Source of the DNA: Chloroflexota bacterium
Lineage (GTDB): Bacteria > Chloroflexota > UBA6077 > CF-72
Assembly (NCBI GenBank): GCA_005883405.1
Contig: VBGG01000137.1
Coordinates: 1-32,668, forward strand
Direction: 5' to 3'
Length of the DNA: 32,668 nt
Every line of letters starts with the position of its first letter. Positions within the stretch are counted from its first letter, which is position 1. Below the pieces are notes generated by a model, which was not told where the DNA came from, did not search any database, and saw only the letters and a list, made by a program, of their open reading frames with translations. Positions 1 through 7,379 of this stretch are shown here, in pieces. Made by a program: the position numbers and the translations under genes.

Positions 1-1
1 G

Positions 2-922
2 ATGATACAGCAGAACAATCATGCGGTCAATTACACTCGGCCGGTGGCGCAGTGGACCGGCGTGAGCGGCAAACGCGTCGTCATTACCGGCGCGACGAGT
101 GGCATCGGCCTCGCCGCGGCCCGACGCCTGGCGGCGCTCGGCGCCGAGCTGACGATCGTGGCTCGCGCCCCACACCGAGCCGCTCGCGCGGTCGAGCTGA
201 TCAATGCCGCGGCGCCGGCCGCCACGGCTGTGGACGTGCTGTCGGCCGACCTGTCTTCGCAGGCTGACGTGCGCCACCTCGCGCACGAAATCCTGCAGCG
301 TTACCCGCGCGTCGACGTGCTCGTCAACAACGCCGGCGCGATGTACACCAGCCGGCACTTGTCAGGCGACCGGGTCGAGCTGACCTGGGCGGTGAACTAT
401 CTCGCGCCGTTTCTGCTGACGACGCTGCTCCTCGAGCGGCTGAAAGCGAGCGCACCGGCGCGCGTGATCACCACCGCCTCCGCGGCTCATTACGGTGCGC
501 GTATCCCGTTCGACGATCTTCTGGCCGAGCGCGCCTACCCGACGATGGGTTTCGCGCGCTACGCCGAGACCAAGCTGGCGGACGTCCTGTTCAGCGCCGA
601 GCTGGCGCGGCGACTGGAGGGGACGGGTGTGACCGCCAACTGCTTCCACCCGGGCTTCGTCGGCAGTGGTTTCAACCACAACAACGGCCTGCCGTGGCGG
701 CTGGCGATGCTGGTTTCGCGCTTGTTCGCGCGCAGCACCGAGCGCGGAGCGGAAACATTGGTCTGGCTGGCGGACTCGCCCGACGTCTCCGAACTGAGCG
801 GCGGCTACTTTGTCGACAAGCGCCTCAGGCGTCCGAGCGCGGCGGCCCAGGACGTGGAGGTAGCGCGGCTCTTGTGGCGGGTCAGCGAGCAGCACATTCG
901 GCAGCCGAGCACGCTGATCTGA
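2..922 (+). CDS. Short-chain dehydrogenase/reductase (SDR), retinol-dehydrogenase-like
   Basis: Predicted NAD(P)-dependent oxidoreductase with a Rossmann fold, probably cytosolic. The dinucleotide-binding motif TGATSGIG lies at residues 29-36, NNAG follows at about 108-111, and the catalytic YxxxK appears as YAETK near residue 187. The downstream PGFVGSGF stretch is typical of the retinol dehydrogenase/WW-domain oxidoreductase-like SDRs. At 306 residues it has full family length. The ATG at base 2 gives a plausible N-terminus, but upstream sequence is missing, so an earlier start cannot be excluded. The next gene follows on the same strand after about 50 bp. The substrate cannot be read from the sequence. 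Confidence 0.9.
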   Translation: MIQQNNHAVNYTRPVAQWTGVSGKRVVITGATSGIGLAAARRLAALGAELTIVARAPHRAARAVELINAAAPAATAVDVLSADLSSQADVRHLAHEILQRYPRVDVLVNNAGAMYTSRHLSGDRVELTWAVNYLAPFLLTTLLLERLKASAPARVITTASAAHYGARIPFDDLLAERAYPTMGFARYAETKLADVLFSAELARRLEGTGVTANCFHPGFVGSGFNHNNGLPWRLAMLVSRLFARSTERGAETLVWLADSPDVSELSGGYFVDKRLRRPSAAAQDVEVARLLWRVSEQHIRQPSTLI

Positions 923-971
923 GTCCGCCCTGGTGGCGCGCGGGCGGCCACGCAGAGAACAATGGGCGCCG

Positions 972-1922
972 ATGAAGATGCTCGTCACGTCCGCGTTCCT
1001 GCGCGACCCGTCACGCTTCGCTGAGCTCGAACAACAACACGGCATACAGGTCGTCGTGCCCAACAAGGGCGACCCTACGCCGCCGCTGATGGCCGACGTG
1101 GACGCCGTTTACGGACAGCTGACCGCCGACGATCTGGCCAATGCCAGGCAGCTGCGCTGGGTGCAGTCGCCCAGTGCCGGCGTGGAGTGGATGTGGCGCG
1201 TGCCCGCGCTGGCCGACACCGACATTGTCGTGACCAATATGCGCGGCGCCCACGCGGCGACCATCGCCGAGCATACGTTTGCGATGCTGCTGTCGCACAC
1301 CCGTGGATTGCGCGCGTTCGAGCAGCTCCAGCGCGACCACGAATGGGGCCGCGGCGAGCTGGTCCTGAGCGCGATCAAAGGGCTGACGATGGGTATCGTC
1401 GGCTTCGGCAACATCGGCCGCGCGATCGCCCGCCGCGCGACCGGCTTCGAGATGCGCGTGCTGGCTGTGGATGCCGAGGCGGTGCCAGCCGGCGAGGGCG
1501 TGGAAGAAGTCTGGCCGCTCTCGCGCCTGAACGACCTGTGCCGGGAGTCGGATGTGCTGGCGATCGCGGCGCCGATCACCCCAACCAGTCGCGGCATGAT
1601 CGGTCAGGAGCAGATCCGTCAGCTGAAGCGCGGCGCGTACATCCTCCAGATGTCGCGCGGCGGAATCGTGAACGAGGCGGCGCTGGTGGATGCGCTCGAA
1701 GAGGGACACCTGGCGGGTGCCGGCCTCGATGTGACCGAAACGGAGCCGCTGCCGGTGGGCGATCCGTTGTGGACGGCGCCCAATCTGATCGTCACGCCGC
1801 ACACCTCGGCGTCCTCAGCGCTGACCACCGCGTTGCACTGGTCGATTCTGTCCGAGAATGTGGGCCGTTTTATGCGCGGCGAGGCGCTGCTGAACCTGGT
1901 CGACAAGCGCCGCGGCTGGTGA
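972..1922 (+). CDS. D-2-hydroxyacid dehydrogenase (NAD-binding)
   Basis: Predicted NAD(P)H-dependent reductase of 2-oxoacids. The nucleotide-binding GFGNIG is at residues 144-149. The catalytic triad expected of the family is present: R229 in SRGG, E258 in the ETEPLP motif and H277 in PHTSA. Length is 316 residues, normal for the family. The frame is open further upstream to a GTG at 933, but that adds a basic, unconserved leader (MARGRPRR...), so I prefer ATG 972, with ATG 978 as an alternative. It follows the SDR gene on the same strand and ends at a likely bidirectional terminator. Substrate unknown; glyoxylate/hydroxypyruvate-type activity is possible. Confidence 0.88.
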   Translation: MKMLVTSAFLRDPSRFAELEQQHGIQVVVPNKGDPTPPLMADVDAVYGQLTADDLANARQLRWVQSPSAGVEWMWRVPALADTDIVVTNMRGAHAATIAEHTFAMLLSHTRGLRAFEQLQRDHEWGRGELVLSAIKGLTMGIVGFGNIGRAIARRATGFEMRVLAVDAEAVPAGEGVEEVWPLSRLNDLCRESDVLAIAAPITPTSRGMIGQEQIRQLKRGAYILQMSRGGIVNEAALVDALEEGHLAGAGLDVTETEPLPVGDPLWTAPNLIVTPHTSASSALTTALHWSILSENVGRFMRGEALLNLVDKRRGW

Positions 1923-1945
1923 GATCCGAACTATGCCGATGGGAC

Positions 1946-1989
1946 GGCCTGAATGCTTCCCAGGTGTTCTAACAGGCAGCATTTAGGCC
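1946..1989. terminator. Hairpin between convergent genes (bidirectional terminator)
   Basis: An 11-bp inverted repeat (1946-1956 with 1979-1989, one G-T pair) encloses a 22-nt loop. It lies between the stop of the hydroxyacid dehydrogenase and the last codons of the convergent kinase gene, whose TAA is inside the right arm. There is no long T-tract, so termination is inferred from position and stem. Confidence 0.5.
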
Positions 1990-2807
1990 GAGGTCGGCGG
2001 GCGGAGGACGATGCGGTTATCGATGACGCCCTCGCGTGCCAGCGCGCGGGCGGTGGCTTCGGCACGCTCGCGGTCTTCCTGGGCGAGTGCCTCGCCCTCC
2101 AGCACCACGACGTCCGCCTCGATCCGCACCCGCAGCTTGTCGATGCCAAGATCGTCATCGGCGAGCAGCCGTTGTTCGATGCGGCTGGCGATCTGCATGC
2201 GGCTCAGATCGGAGTGCTCGGCTGCGTCGCGAATGAGACGCTCCGTGTAGCGCACCAGCATATCCAGCACCGCCTCGATATCCACGCGACCGGTGTTGAT
2301 CACCAGATCCCACTCGTGCGGGTCGAGCCACTTGATGCCGAAAAGGTAGCGCAGGTACTCAGCCGATTCGCGATCCTGCTTCTCGATGAGTCGCCGCGCG
2401 CGATCGGCATCCTGGACCCCTTCGTCCAGGAGCCGCGCGATGCGCTCCTCGATCGGCGCGACCACGAACACGCGTACCACCGTCCGCAGGTCGCGCAGGA
2501 AATGTCCCGCGCCGTGCCCGACGATCACCACGTTGTCGGCCATGGCCATGTCGGTGATGACGGCCTTCAGCGCCGCGACGTACGCCTCACGGTCCCCGGT
2601 GAGCTGCTCTCCGAGCTGCTCCCAGATCGAGAGCGCGCGGCCTTCGCTCTCGACCGTCTGCGGGAGGCGCTCGACACCGCTGCGCGCGGTGACGGCGTGC
2701 GTCAGCTCGTCGCGGCTGACGTAGCGGTACCCCAGGCGTCTGGCGAGCATGCGCGCCAGGTCCTGAGTGCCACTGTGCGCTTCGCGCGAAAAGGTGATGA
2801 CGGCCAT
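1983..2807 (-). CDS. Cytidylate-kinase-like protein fused to a BON domain
   Basis: The N-terminal part (about residues 1-185) resembles the cytidylate-kinase-like family (Cytidylate_kin2): it starts ITFSREAHSGTQ, then GYRYVSRDEL, then VVIVGHGAGHFL near 93-106, and RESAEYLRYLFGIKW followed by DLVINTG. The loop SREAHSG replaces the usual GSGG-type nucleotide loop, so the phosphate-binding site is degenerate. From about residue 193 to 269 the sequence looks like a BON domain (alternating charged helix, VVVLEGEA strand, DRERAEATARALAREG helix, then NRIVL). The frame is open upstream, but M2807 fits the family N-terminus and lies 4 bp after the stop of the MFS gene, so the two are probably cotranscribed. 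Substrate unknown; 274 residues. Confidence 0.8.
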   Translation of the reverse strand: MAVITFSREAHSGTQDLARMLARRLGYRYVSRDELTHAVTARSGVERLPQTVESEGRALSIWEQLGEQLTGDREAYVAALKAVITDMAMADNVVIVGHGAGHFLRDLRTVVRVFVVAPIEERIARLLDEGVQDADRARRLIEKQDRESAEYLRYLFGIKWLDPHEWDLVINTGRVDIEAVLDMLVRYTERLIRDAAEHSDLSRMQIASRIEQRLLADDDLGIDKLRVRIEADVVVLEGEALAQEDRERAEATARALAREGVIDNRIVLRPPTSA

Positions 2808-2811
2808 CGCT

Positions 2812-4299
2812 CTACTCGGACTGGGCTCGCAGCGTTGACAGTAGCCCGGCGACAATCGCCAGTGCGGCGAGAAACAGCAGCGTCTCATGAAATGCCGGCA
2901 GCAGCGTGACAGGTGGCGCGTCGAGGGTTCGTGCGGCCTGTGCGCCAAGCCTGGTGGCAAGGCGGATGGTCAGCACCGCGCCCGTTGCGGCCACACCCAG
3001 GCTGGTCCCCAGGCTGCGCGCCATGTTCAGGATTCCGCCAGCCACGCCGAGCCGGTTGGCCGGAGCGCTGCCCATGACGGCGGCGTTGTTCGGCGGCGTG
3101 AATAGGCCCAGCCCGACGCCGAGCAGGGCGAGCAAGCCGACGGTCGCCGGCAACGTCAGGTCCGGCATCAGCGCCAGGGCGGCGAGAGCAACCGCCGCGC
3201 TAGCCATACCGGCCACCGTCGGCGGAGCTGGACCGATGCGGTCCGCCAGCGTGCCGGCGACGGGCGCCAGAACCCCCAGCGCGATGGGGATAGGGGTCAA
3301 TAAGAGCCCGGTCTGGGCGGCGGACTGGCCCAGAATCCGCTCCAGGAAGAACGGCATGAGAAACAGAGCACCGAACAGCACCGCGTAGGACAGGAGTCCG
3401 GCAAAAAGTCCGAGGCTGAACGCTCGCACGCGCAGCAGCCCGGGATCGATGAGCGGCGAAGCGGAACGTCGCTCGGCGACCCAGAACGTCGCCATGCACG
3501 CCACCGCCACGCCCACCGTCAGTATCAACATCGGGCTCGTCCAGCCCCACGTGTTGCCCAGCGTCATGGCCAGCAGGAGTGCCGATACCGCTGGACCCAG
3601 CAGCGCGGCGCCCAGCCAGTCGAACCGCTCAGGTTCAGAAGCGACCTCCGCCGCCGCTTCGCGAGTGGTGCACGGCAGCACCACGCGGGCCAACGCGGTT
3701 CCCGCGATGCCTACCGGCACGGCGATGAAGAACACCCACTGCCAGCCCAGCGTATCGATGAGGAGACCACCAACTGACGGTCCGATTGAGAGTCCGACGG
3801 CCTGGGCGGCGCCCTGGACGCCGATGGCGCGACCAAGCGCGCGGCGGGGCACGGCAGCCGTGATGATGGCGACGCTGTTGGCCTGCAGCATGGCCGCACC
3901 CACGGCCTGCACCACGCGGAAGGTGATCAGCCACGCCAGGGTAGGGGCCACTCCGCACAATGCGGAGCCGGCGATGAAGACGACGAAGCCCCACGAGTAG
4001 AGCATCTTGCGACCGAGCAGGTCCGCCAATCGCCCGAGTGGCACGACGAGCGCCGCCAGCGTCAGCAGATAGGCGATGGAAACCCACTCGACGCTGTCGA
4101 TCGGCGCCGCGAAGACCTGTTGTAGCGTCGGCAGCACCAGCCCGGCGATGCTGGCGTCCAGCTGTCCCAGAAAGGCGCCCACGCACACCGTCCCGACCAC
4201 AAGCCAGCGGTACGCCGGCCACATCGCGATGCGTGGCAGAGGCGGCTGCTCGGCCAGAAACGGCCTGAGCGCGGACACTACCCCAACGTTATGCGACAC
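2812..4299 (-). CDS. MFS transporter, DHA2 (EmrB/QacA-like) drug exporter family
   Basis: Polytopic inner-membrane protein predicted to export drugs or other small hydrophobic solutes using proton-motive force. The first helix carries GQLDASIAGLVLPTLQ, the DHA2 signature region (LDxTIVNxALP-like), and motif A appears as GRLADLLGRK. A length of 495 residues and the spread of hydrophobic segments fit about 14 membrane helices. The start is uncertain: GTG at 4299 gives the full frame, and ATG at 4224 (MWPAYRWL) sits immediately before the first helix. The gene precedes the kinase-BON gene by 4 bp. It is divergent from the GAF gene, whose frame is open across this start region. Confidence 0.88.
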   Translation of the reverse strand: MSHNVGVVSALRPFLAEQPPLPRIAMWPAYRWLVVGTVCVGAFLGQLDASIAGLVLPTLQQVFAAPIDSVEWVSIAYLLTLAALVVPLGRLADLLGRKMLYSWGFVVFIAGSALCGVAPTLAWLITFRVVQAVGAAMLQANSVAIITAAVPRRALGRAIGVQGAAQAVGLSIGPSVGGLLIDTLGWQWVFFIAVPVGIAGTALARVVLPCTTREAAAEVASEPERFDWLGAALLGPAVSALLLAMTLGNTWGWTSPMLILTVGVAVACMATFWVAERRSASPLIDPGLLRVRAFSLGLFAGLLSYAVLFGALFLMPFFLERILGQSAAQTGLLLTPIPIALGVLAPVAGTLADRIGPAPPTVAGMASAAVALAALALMPDLTLPATVGLLALLGVGLGLFTPPNNAAVMGSAPANRLGVAGGILNMARSLGTSLGVAATGAVLTIRLATRLGAQAARTLDAPPVTLLPAFHETLLFLAALAIVAGLLSTLRAQSE

Positions 4300-4380
4300 G
4301 ACGCACGAGGCACGACGATCGAGGGGGCGCCCGCCAGAAAGCGGCTACCTGTCGGCGTGACATGCTCGGCACCTGCACGT

Positions 4381-5046
4381 ATGATGGAAAAGGAGGGCGC
4401 ATCGATCGCGGCGGGGGTTGGATCGACGCGTCCAGACGATATCGGGTCCGTGCGACGGAGCGCGGTCGGCGGGTCTTTGATGATGGACGCGGACGACTCG
4501 GTTCTCGCTACCCCCCTGGCGGCTGCCGAAGGCGTGCAGTGGCACGAACGCCTGTCGGCGTTGAGGAATCTGACTCAGGAATTGACCCGGCCGCTCGATC
4601 TCGACGAGCTGTTTGGCGTCATTCACCGCGAGCTCGCCACGATCCTTCGCGCCGAGGCGTTCTTTTTTGCGCTCTTCCACGAAGCGAGTCAAACGGTCGA
4701 GGTCGTGCGCCAGGTGGAATCAGGGGTGGAGCTCGCAGGGGGGAGCTTCCCGGTGGGATCGGGCTTGACGAGCCAGGTCATCAGCAGCCGCCGGTCCCAA
4801 CTCATTCGTCGCTGGTCAGAGAACGGCCCACCGGTGCATGTGCAGTACGCCAGCCAGACACCAGGGCTGCCGGAGTCGGCCATCCTGGCACCTCTGGTGT
4901 ACGGCGAGCACGTGCTCGGCGTCCTCGCCGTTTACAGTTACCAACCCGACTCGTTTGACCGGAACGACTTGCTGGCGCTGGAAGTGGTCGCGACCCAAAC
5001 GGCGATGGCCGTCGCCAACCTGCGCCACTCCGACTATCTGAGTTAG
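4381..5046 (+). CDS. GAF-domain protein, probable sensory N-terminal half of a split histidine kinase
   Basis: From about ERLSALRNLTQELTRPLDLD onward the sequence is a GAF domain: DELFGVIHREL, AEAFFFALF, GSGLTSQVI, SAILAPLVYGEHVLGVLAVYS and the closing helix LLALEVVATQTAMAVANL. It would bind a small ligand or act as a redox/light-type sensor; the ligand is unknown. The stop TAG at 5044 falls exactly where a GAF-PAS linker helix normally continues. The -1 frame carries that linker (SELEAILASM) straight into the PAS domain of the next gene. The start is uncertain: ATG 4381, or ATG 4480/4483 nearer the domain; none has a strong ribosome site. Confidence 0.75.
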   Translation: MMEKEGASIAAGVGSTRPDDIGSVRRSAVGGSLMMDADDSVLATPLAAAEGVQWHERLSALRNLTQELTRPLDLDELFGVIHRELATILRAEAFFFALFHEASQTVEVVRQVESGVELAGGSFPVGSGLTSQVISSRRSQLIRRWSENGPPVHVQYASQTPGLPESAILAPLVYGEHVLGVLAVYSYQPDSFDRNDLLALEVVATQTAMAVANLRHSDYLS

Positions 5047-5063
5047 AGGCGATCCTCGCCAGC

Positions 5064-6104
5064 ATGGCGGATGCGCTGCTTATCGTCGATGCGGCCGGCC
5101 GAATCATCCGGCTCAATCACGCCGCCCGCCAGCTGCTGAGTCTGAACGACGCGAGCATCATCCTCGGGCAGCCGCTCGACCGCGAGCACTGGGGGAACTG
5201 GCCGTTGGGAGCCCAGGAGGTGGCGGAAACCCTCGCGCCGATGGTGGAAGCCCTGCAACGCGGCGAAGTGATCGCCGATACCGAGGTCGATCTGGAGGGA
5301 CCCGGCCGACGCATTCTCAGCTTTACGGGGACGCCTCTGCGTGACGCGTTTGGCACGTTCAGCGGCAGCGTGCTCATCGTGCGCGACGTCACTGGCCGGC
5401 GCGAGGTCGAGGACCTCAAAGACGAGGTGCTCTCGATCGCTTCGCATGATCTGCGAGTGCCGGTGGCGGTCATCAAAGCGCAGGCGCAACTACTTCGAAG
5501 ATTGATCGACCACAACAAGGCTGACATCGGGGCGATCGACGAGGGCCTGGGCTCGATCGTCGGCCAGACTGACCACCTCAGCAGGCTCCTGACACTGCTG
5601 CTGGACCTCTCCCGCATCGAAGCAGGCCGGCTCGAGCTGGCGCCTGCGCCGATGGATCTCCGCTTGCTGATCTCTCGCACTATCAAGGGTATGCAGGCGA
5701 CGACACGCCGCCACGTTCTGCAACTGCGAGCGCCCCAGCAGGTGCGTGGCAATTGGGACGAACATCGGCTGCAGGAGGTGCTGGAGAATCTGCTTGCCAA
5801 TGCCGTGAAGTACTCACCGAAGGGAGGAACCATCGGCGTGCACGTGCGGGCAGGCAAGCGGAGCGTGACCGTACGCGTCAACGACCAGGGCATCGGGCTG
5901 GACCTGGACGAGATGCCACACGTGTTCGAGCGGTTTTATCGCGCGAAGGGCACACGCGCGCTGGAAGGAGCCGGGCTCGGGCTGTACGTGTGCCAGGCGA
6001 TCGTGGCTGCGCACGGGGGGCGCCTGTGGGCCGAATCGGCCGGCTCAGGCCATGGCAGCACGTTCTCCTTCACTCTGCCCCACGCCACGATGGCTGACGC
6101 GTAG
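5064..6104 (+). CDS. PAS-domain sensor histidine kinase
   Basis: Predicted two-component sensor kinase without membrane segments, so cytosolic. A PAS domain occupies about residues 1-110 (LLIVDAAGRIIRLNHAA, then VLIVRDVTGRREVEDL). HisKA follows with the phospho-acceptor H128 in SHDLRVPV. The HATPase domain has an N box (N246 in ENLLANAVKY), G1 (DQGIG, 274-278), an F box (FERFYRAKG) and G2 (GAGLGL, 302-307). All catalytic boxes look intact. ATG 5064 lies inside the canonical pre-PAS helix, and codons upstream in the same frame read LEAILAS, so the natural protein probably began in the GAF gene. No response regulator is adjacent; a partner must be elsewhere. Confidence 0.88.
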   Translation: MADALLIVDAAGRIIRLNHAARQLLSLNDASIILGQPLDREHWGNWPLGAQEVAETLAPMVEALQRGEVIADTEVDLEGPGRRILSFTGTPLRDAFGTFSGSVLIVRDVTGRREVEDLKDEVLSIASHDLRVPVAVIKAQAQLLRRLIDHNKADIGAIDEGLGSIVGQTDHLSRLLTLLLDLSRIEAGRLELAPAPMDLRLLISRTIKGMQATTRRHVLQLRAPQQVRGNWDEHRLQEVLENLLANAVKYSPKGGTIGVHVRAGKRSVTVRVNDQGIGLDLDEMPHVFERFYRAKGTRALEGAGLGLYVCQAIVAAHGGRLWAESAGSGHGSTFSFTLPHATMADA

Positions 6105-6118
6105 CCATCGTGGCGGCC

Positions 6119-6171
6119 GGGCTAGAGGGGCAGCCGAAAAGGTCTTTTGGCATTGACCGCCCCTCTAGCCC
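6119..6171. terminator. Perfect 13-bp inverted repeat downstream of the kinase gene
   Basis: Arms 6119-6131 and 6159-6171 are perfectly complementary and enclose 27 nt. It starts 14 bp after the kinase stop. There is no T-run, so it may be a factor-dependent terminator or an mRNA 3-prime stabiliser. The loop contains GCCGAAAA, also found in the loop of the next hairpin. Confidence 0.5.
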
Positions 6172-6183
6172 AATCTGTTGATC

Positions 6184-6236
6184 GAAGTTCGGCCGACTGC
6201 GACTTGCGCCGAAAACCGGCTTGTCGGCCGAACTTC
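6184..6236. terminator. Perfect 14-bp inverted repeat downstream of the 47-residue peptide gene
   Basis: Arms 6184-6197 and 6223-6236 match perfectly around a 25-nt loop that itself holds a short GCCG/CGGC stem and the GCCGAAAA octamer. Its right arm begins on the last base of the minus-strand stop codon, so for that gene it is positioned as a 3-prime hairpin. It is separated by 12 bp from the similar hairpin that follows the convergent kinase gene. Confidence 0.5.
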
Positions 6237-6379
6237 TAGTCCCAGGGAATGTCGTCACGCTGCTGTACGTAAGCCACCGACCAACTGGACATCGTGGTGC
6301 TTCCATAACTCCAGCCGGAGAAAACGGTGACGAAGACGATGGCGGCAAGCGCGAGAAGGTGGTAATTGATGGCCTGCAT
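6236..6379 (-). CDS. 47-residue single-span membrane peptide
   Basis: A short frame starting ATG 6379 and ending TAG 6236. The upstream sequence GAGGAG lies 5-6 nt before the ATG, a strong ribosome-binding site. The product begins MQAINYHLLALAAIVFVTVF, one hydrophobic helix at about residues 7-22. A polar, aromatic-rich tail follows (GWSYGSTTMSSWSVAY) and ends QQRDDIPWD. The stop abuts a perfect hairpin. It lies 181 bp downstream of the ABC permease on the same strand. I do not recognise a family. Good start signal, helix and terminator-like context make it more likely real than a chance frame. Confidence 0.6.
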   Translation of the reverse strand: MQAINYHLLALAAIVFVTVFSGWSYGSTTMSSWSVAYVQQRDDIPWD

Positions 6380-6475
6380 AGGGACTCCTCGGTAGTTGAA
6401 ACGAAGCCGGAGAGGTTCCCACGAGCCGCTTGGGTAACATTATCCAGTCGACGCAAGAACAGTATCTCATACAAA

Positions 6476-6495
6476 GAGAGCACGTTTCGTCTCTC
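6476..6495 (-). terminator. Possible weak terminator after the ABC permease
   Basis: On the minus strand an 8-bp stem with one bulged base (GAGAG+ACG, loop AAA) is followed by TTTGT. It lies in the 181-bp gap (6380-6560) between the permease and the 47-residue peptide gene. The T-run is short. I saw no convincing promoter in the rest of this gap. Confidence 0.3.
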
Positions 6496-6560
6496 AGCGT
6501 TCACCGTTTAGTTACAGTTCGCGTCCGAAAGCCAGCAGTATCGTGAGCTTCACGTGATGT

Positions 6561-7379
6561 TCAGACGTGTTTCCAGGGGACGAGCGCGCGCTCAAGCCAG
6601 TTCAGCAGCACGGCGCTGGTGAAGCCGACAAGCGCGATGATCAGCAGGCCGACGTACATCTTTTCCACCTGGAACACCTGCCAGCTGGTCCAGATGAGAT
6701 AGCCGAGGCCACTCCTGGCGCCGACGAACTCGGCCGAGACGATCACCAGCAGCGCCACGCCCATGCCGAGCTTGACGCCCGCCACGATCAGCGGCAGCGC
6801 ACCTGGAAATGCGACGTCGGTGAACATCATCAGCCGACTGGCATGGAAGTTCTTGCCGACGTCCAGATAGATCCGGTCGATGTTCCGCACGCCAGCCACG
6901 GTGTTGATCAAGACCAGGTAGATGACCGCGGTGGCGATGATGGCGTATTTGCTCTCTTCGCCGATGCCGAAGATCATGATGAACAGCGGCAGGATGGCGA
7001 TCTTGGGAATGGGAAACGTGGCGTCGATGAGCGGTTGAACGACCGCCCGGATCGGGCTGAACAGGCCCATCGCCAGACCGATCACAATCCCGGGCACCGC
7101 GCCGAGCAGAAAGCCGATGGCGATGCGTTCCAGGCTGATGCCCAGGTGAAACCACAGCTCGCCGGTTGGGAACTGGGACGACGGACGCAGCATCTGCCAC
7201 AGCACACCGAAGATGCTGCTCGGCGCCGGGAAGAAGCGGGTGTCGATGACATGGAGCTGCGCGAATAGCTCCCACAGGCCCATTAGGATCAGCGGCGACA
7301 GGACTGACAGGCCGCGTTCGAGCGCCGCGCCCTGGAGGCGTAGCCGGCTGCCGGCGGGGGAAACTCCAGAGGCGCTCAT
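6561..7379 (-). CDS. ABC transporter permease, NitT/TauT (SsuC/TauC-like) family
   Basis: Inner-membrane channel subunit of an importer for nitrate-, sulfonate- or taurine-type solutes. About six hydrophobic segments are visible, beginning LSPLILMGLWELFAQL. The family hallmarks PLIDATFPIPKIAILPLFI and the EAA-type cytoplasmic loop (DVGKNFHASRLMMFTDVAFPGALP region) are present. The carboxy end LERALVPWKHV is typical. At 272 residues it is full length. Its ATG overlaps the stop of the upstream kinase gene by 4 bp (ATGA), so the two are cotranscribed and translationally coupled. No ATPase or binding protein lies beside it on this strand; the ABC set at 10.4-13.2 kb has its own permease. Either this subunit shares that ATPase or its partners lie elsewhere. 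Confidence 0.9.
   Translation of the reverse strand: MSASGVSPAGSRLRLQGAALERGLSVLSPLILMGLWELFAQLHVIDTRFFPAPSSIFGVLWQMLRPSSQFPTGELWFHLGISLERIAIGFLLGAVPGIVIGLAMGLFSPIRAVVQPLIDATFPIPKIAILPLFIMIFGIGEESKYAIIATAVIYLVLINTVAGVRNIDRIYLDVGKNFHASRLMMFTDVAFPGALPLIVAGVKLGMGVALLVIVSAEFVGARSGLGYLIWTSWQVFQVEKMYVGLLIIALVGFTSAVLLNWLERALVPWKHV

Noticed and set aside
362-1802. Long open frames antisense to the SDR and hydroxyacid dehydrogenase genes (362-1066 and 1011-1802, minus)
   Set aside because: Arg/Ala/Gln-rich translations without family motifs; typical of high-GC third-position effects opposite well-supported genes.
3449-4222. Open frames overlapping the DHA2 exporter on both strands
   Set aside because: Low-complexity Ser/Thr/Pro or Arg-rich products; the exporter frame has clear MFS motifs throughout.
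6221-6511. A 96-codon plus-strand frame across the hairpins and peptide gene
   Set aside because: No ribosome site, no recognisable structure, and it runs antisense to the better-supported 47-residue peptide gene.
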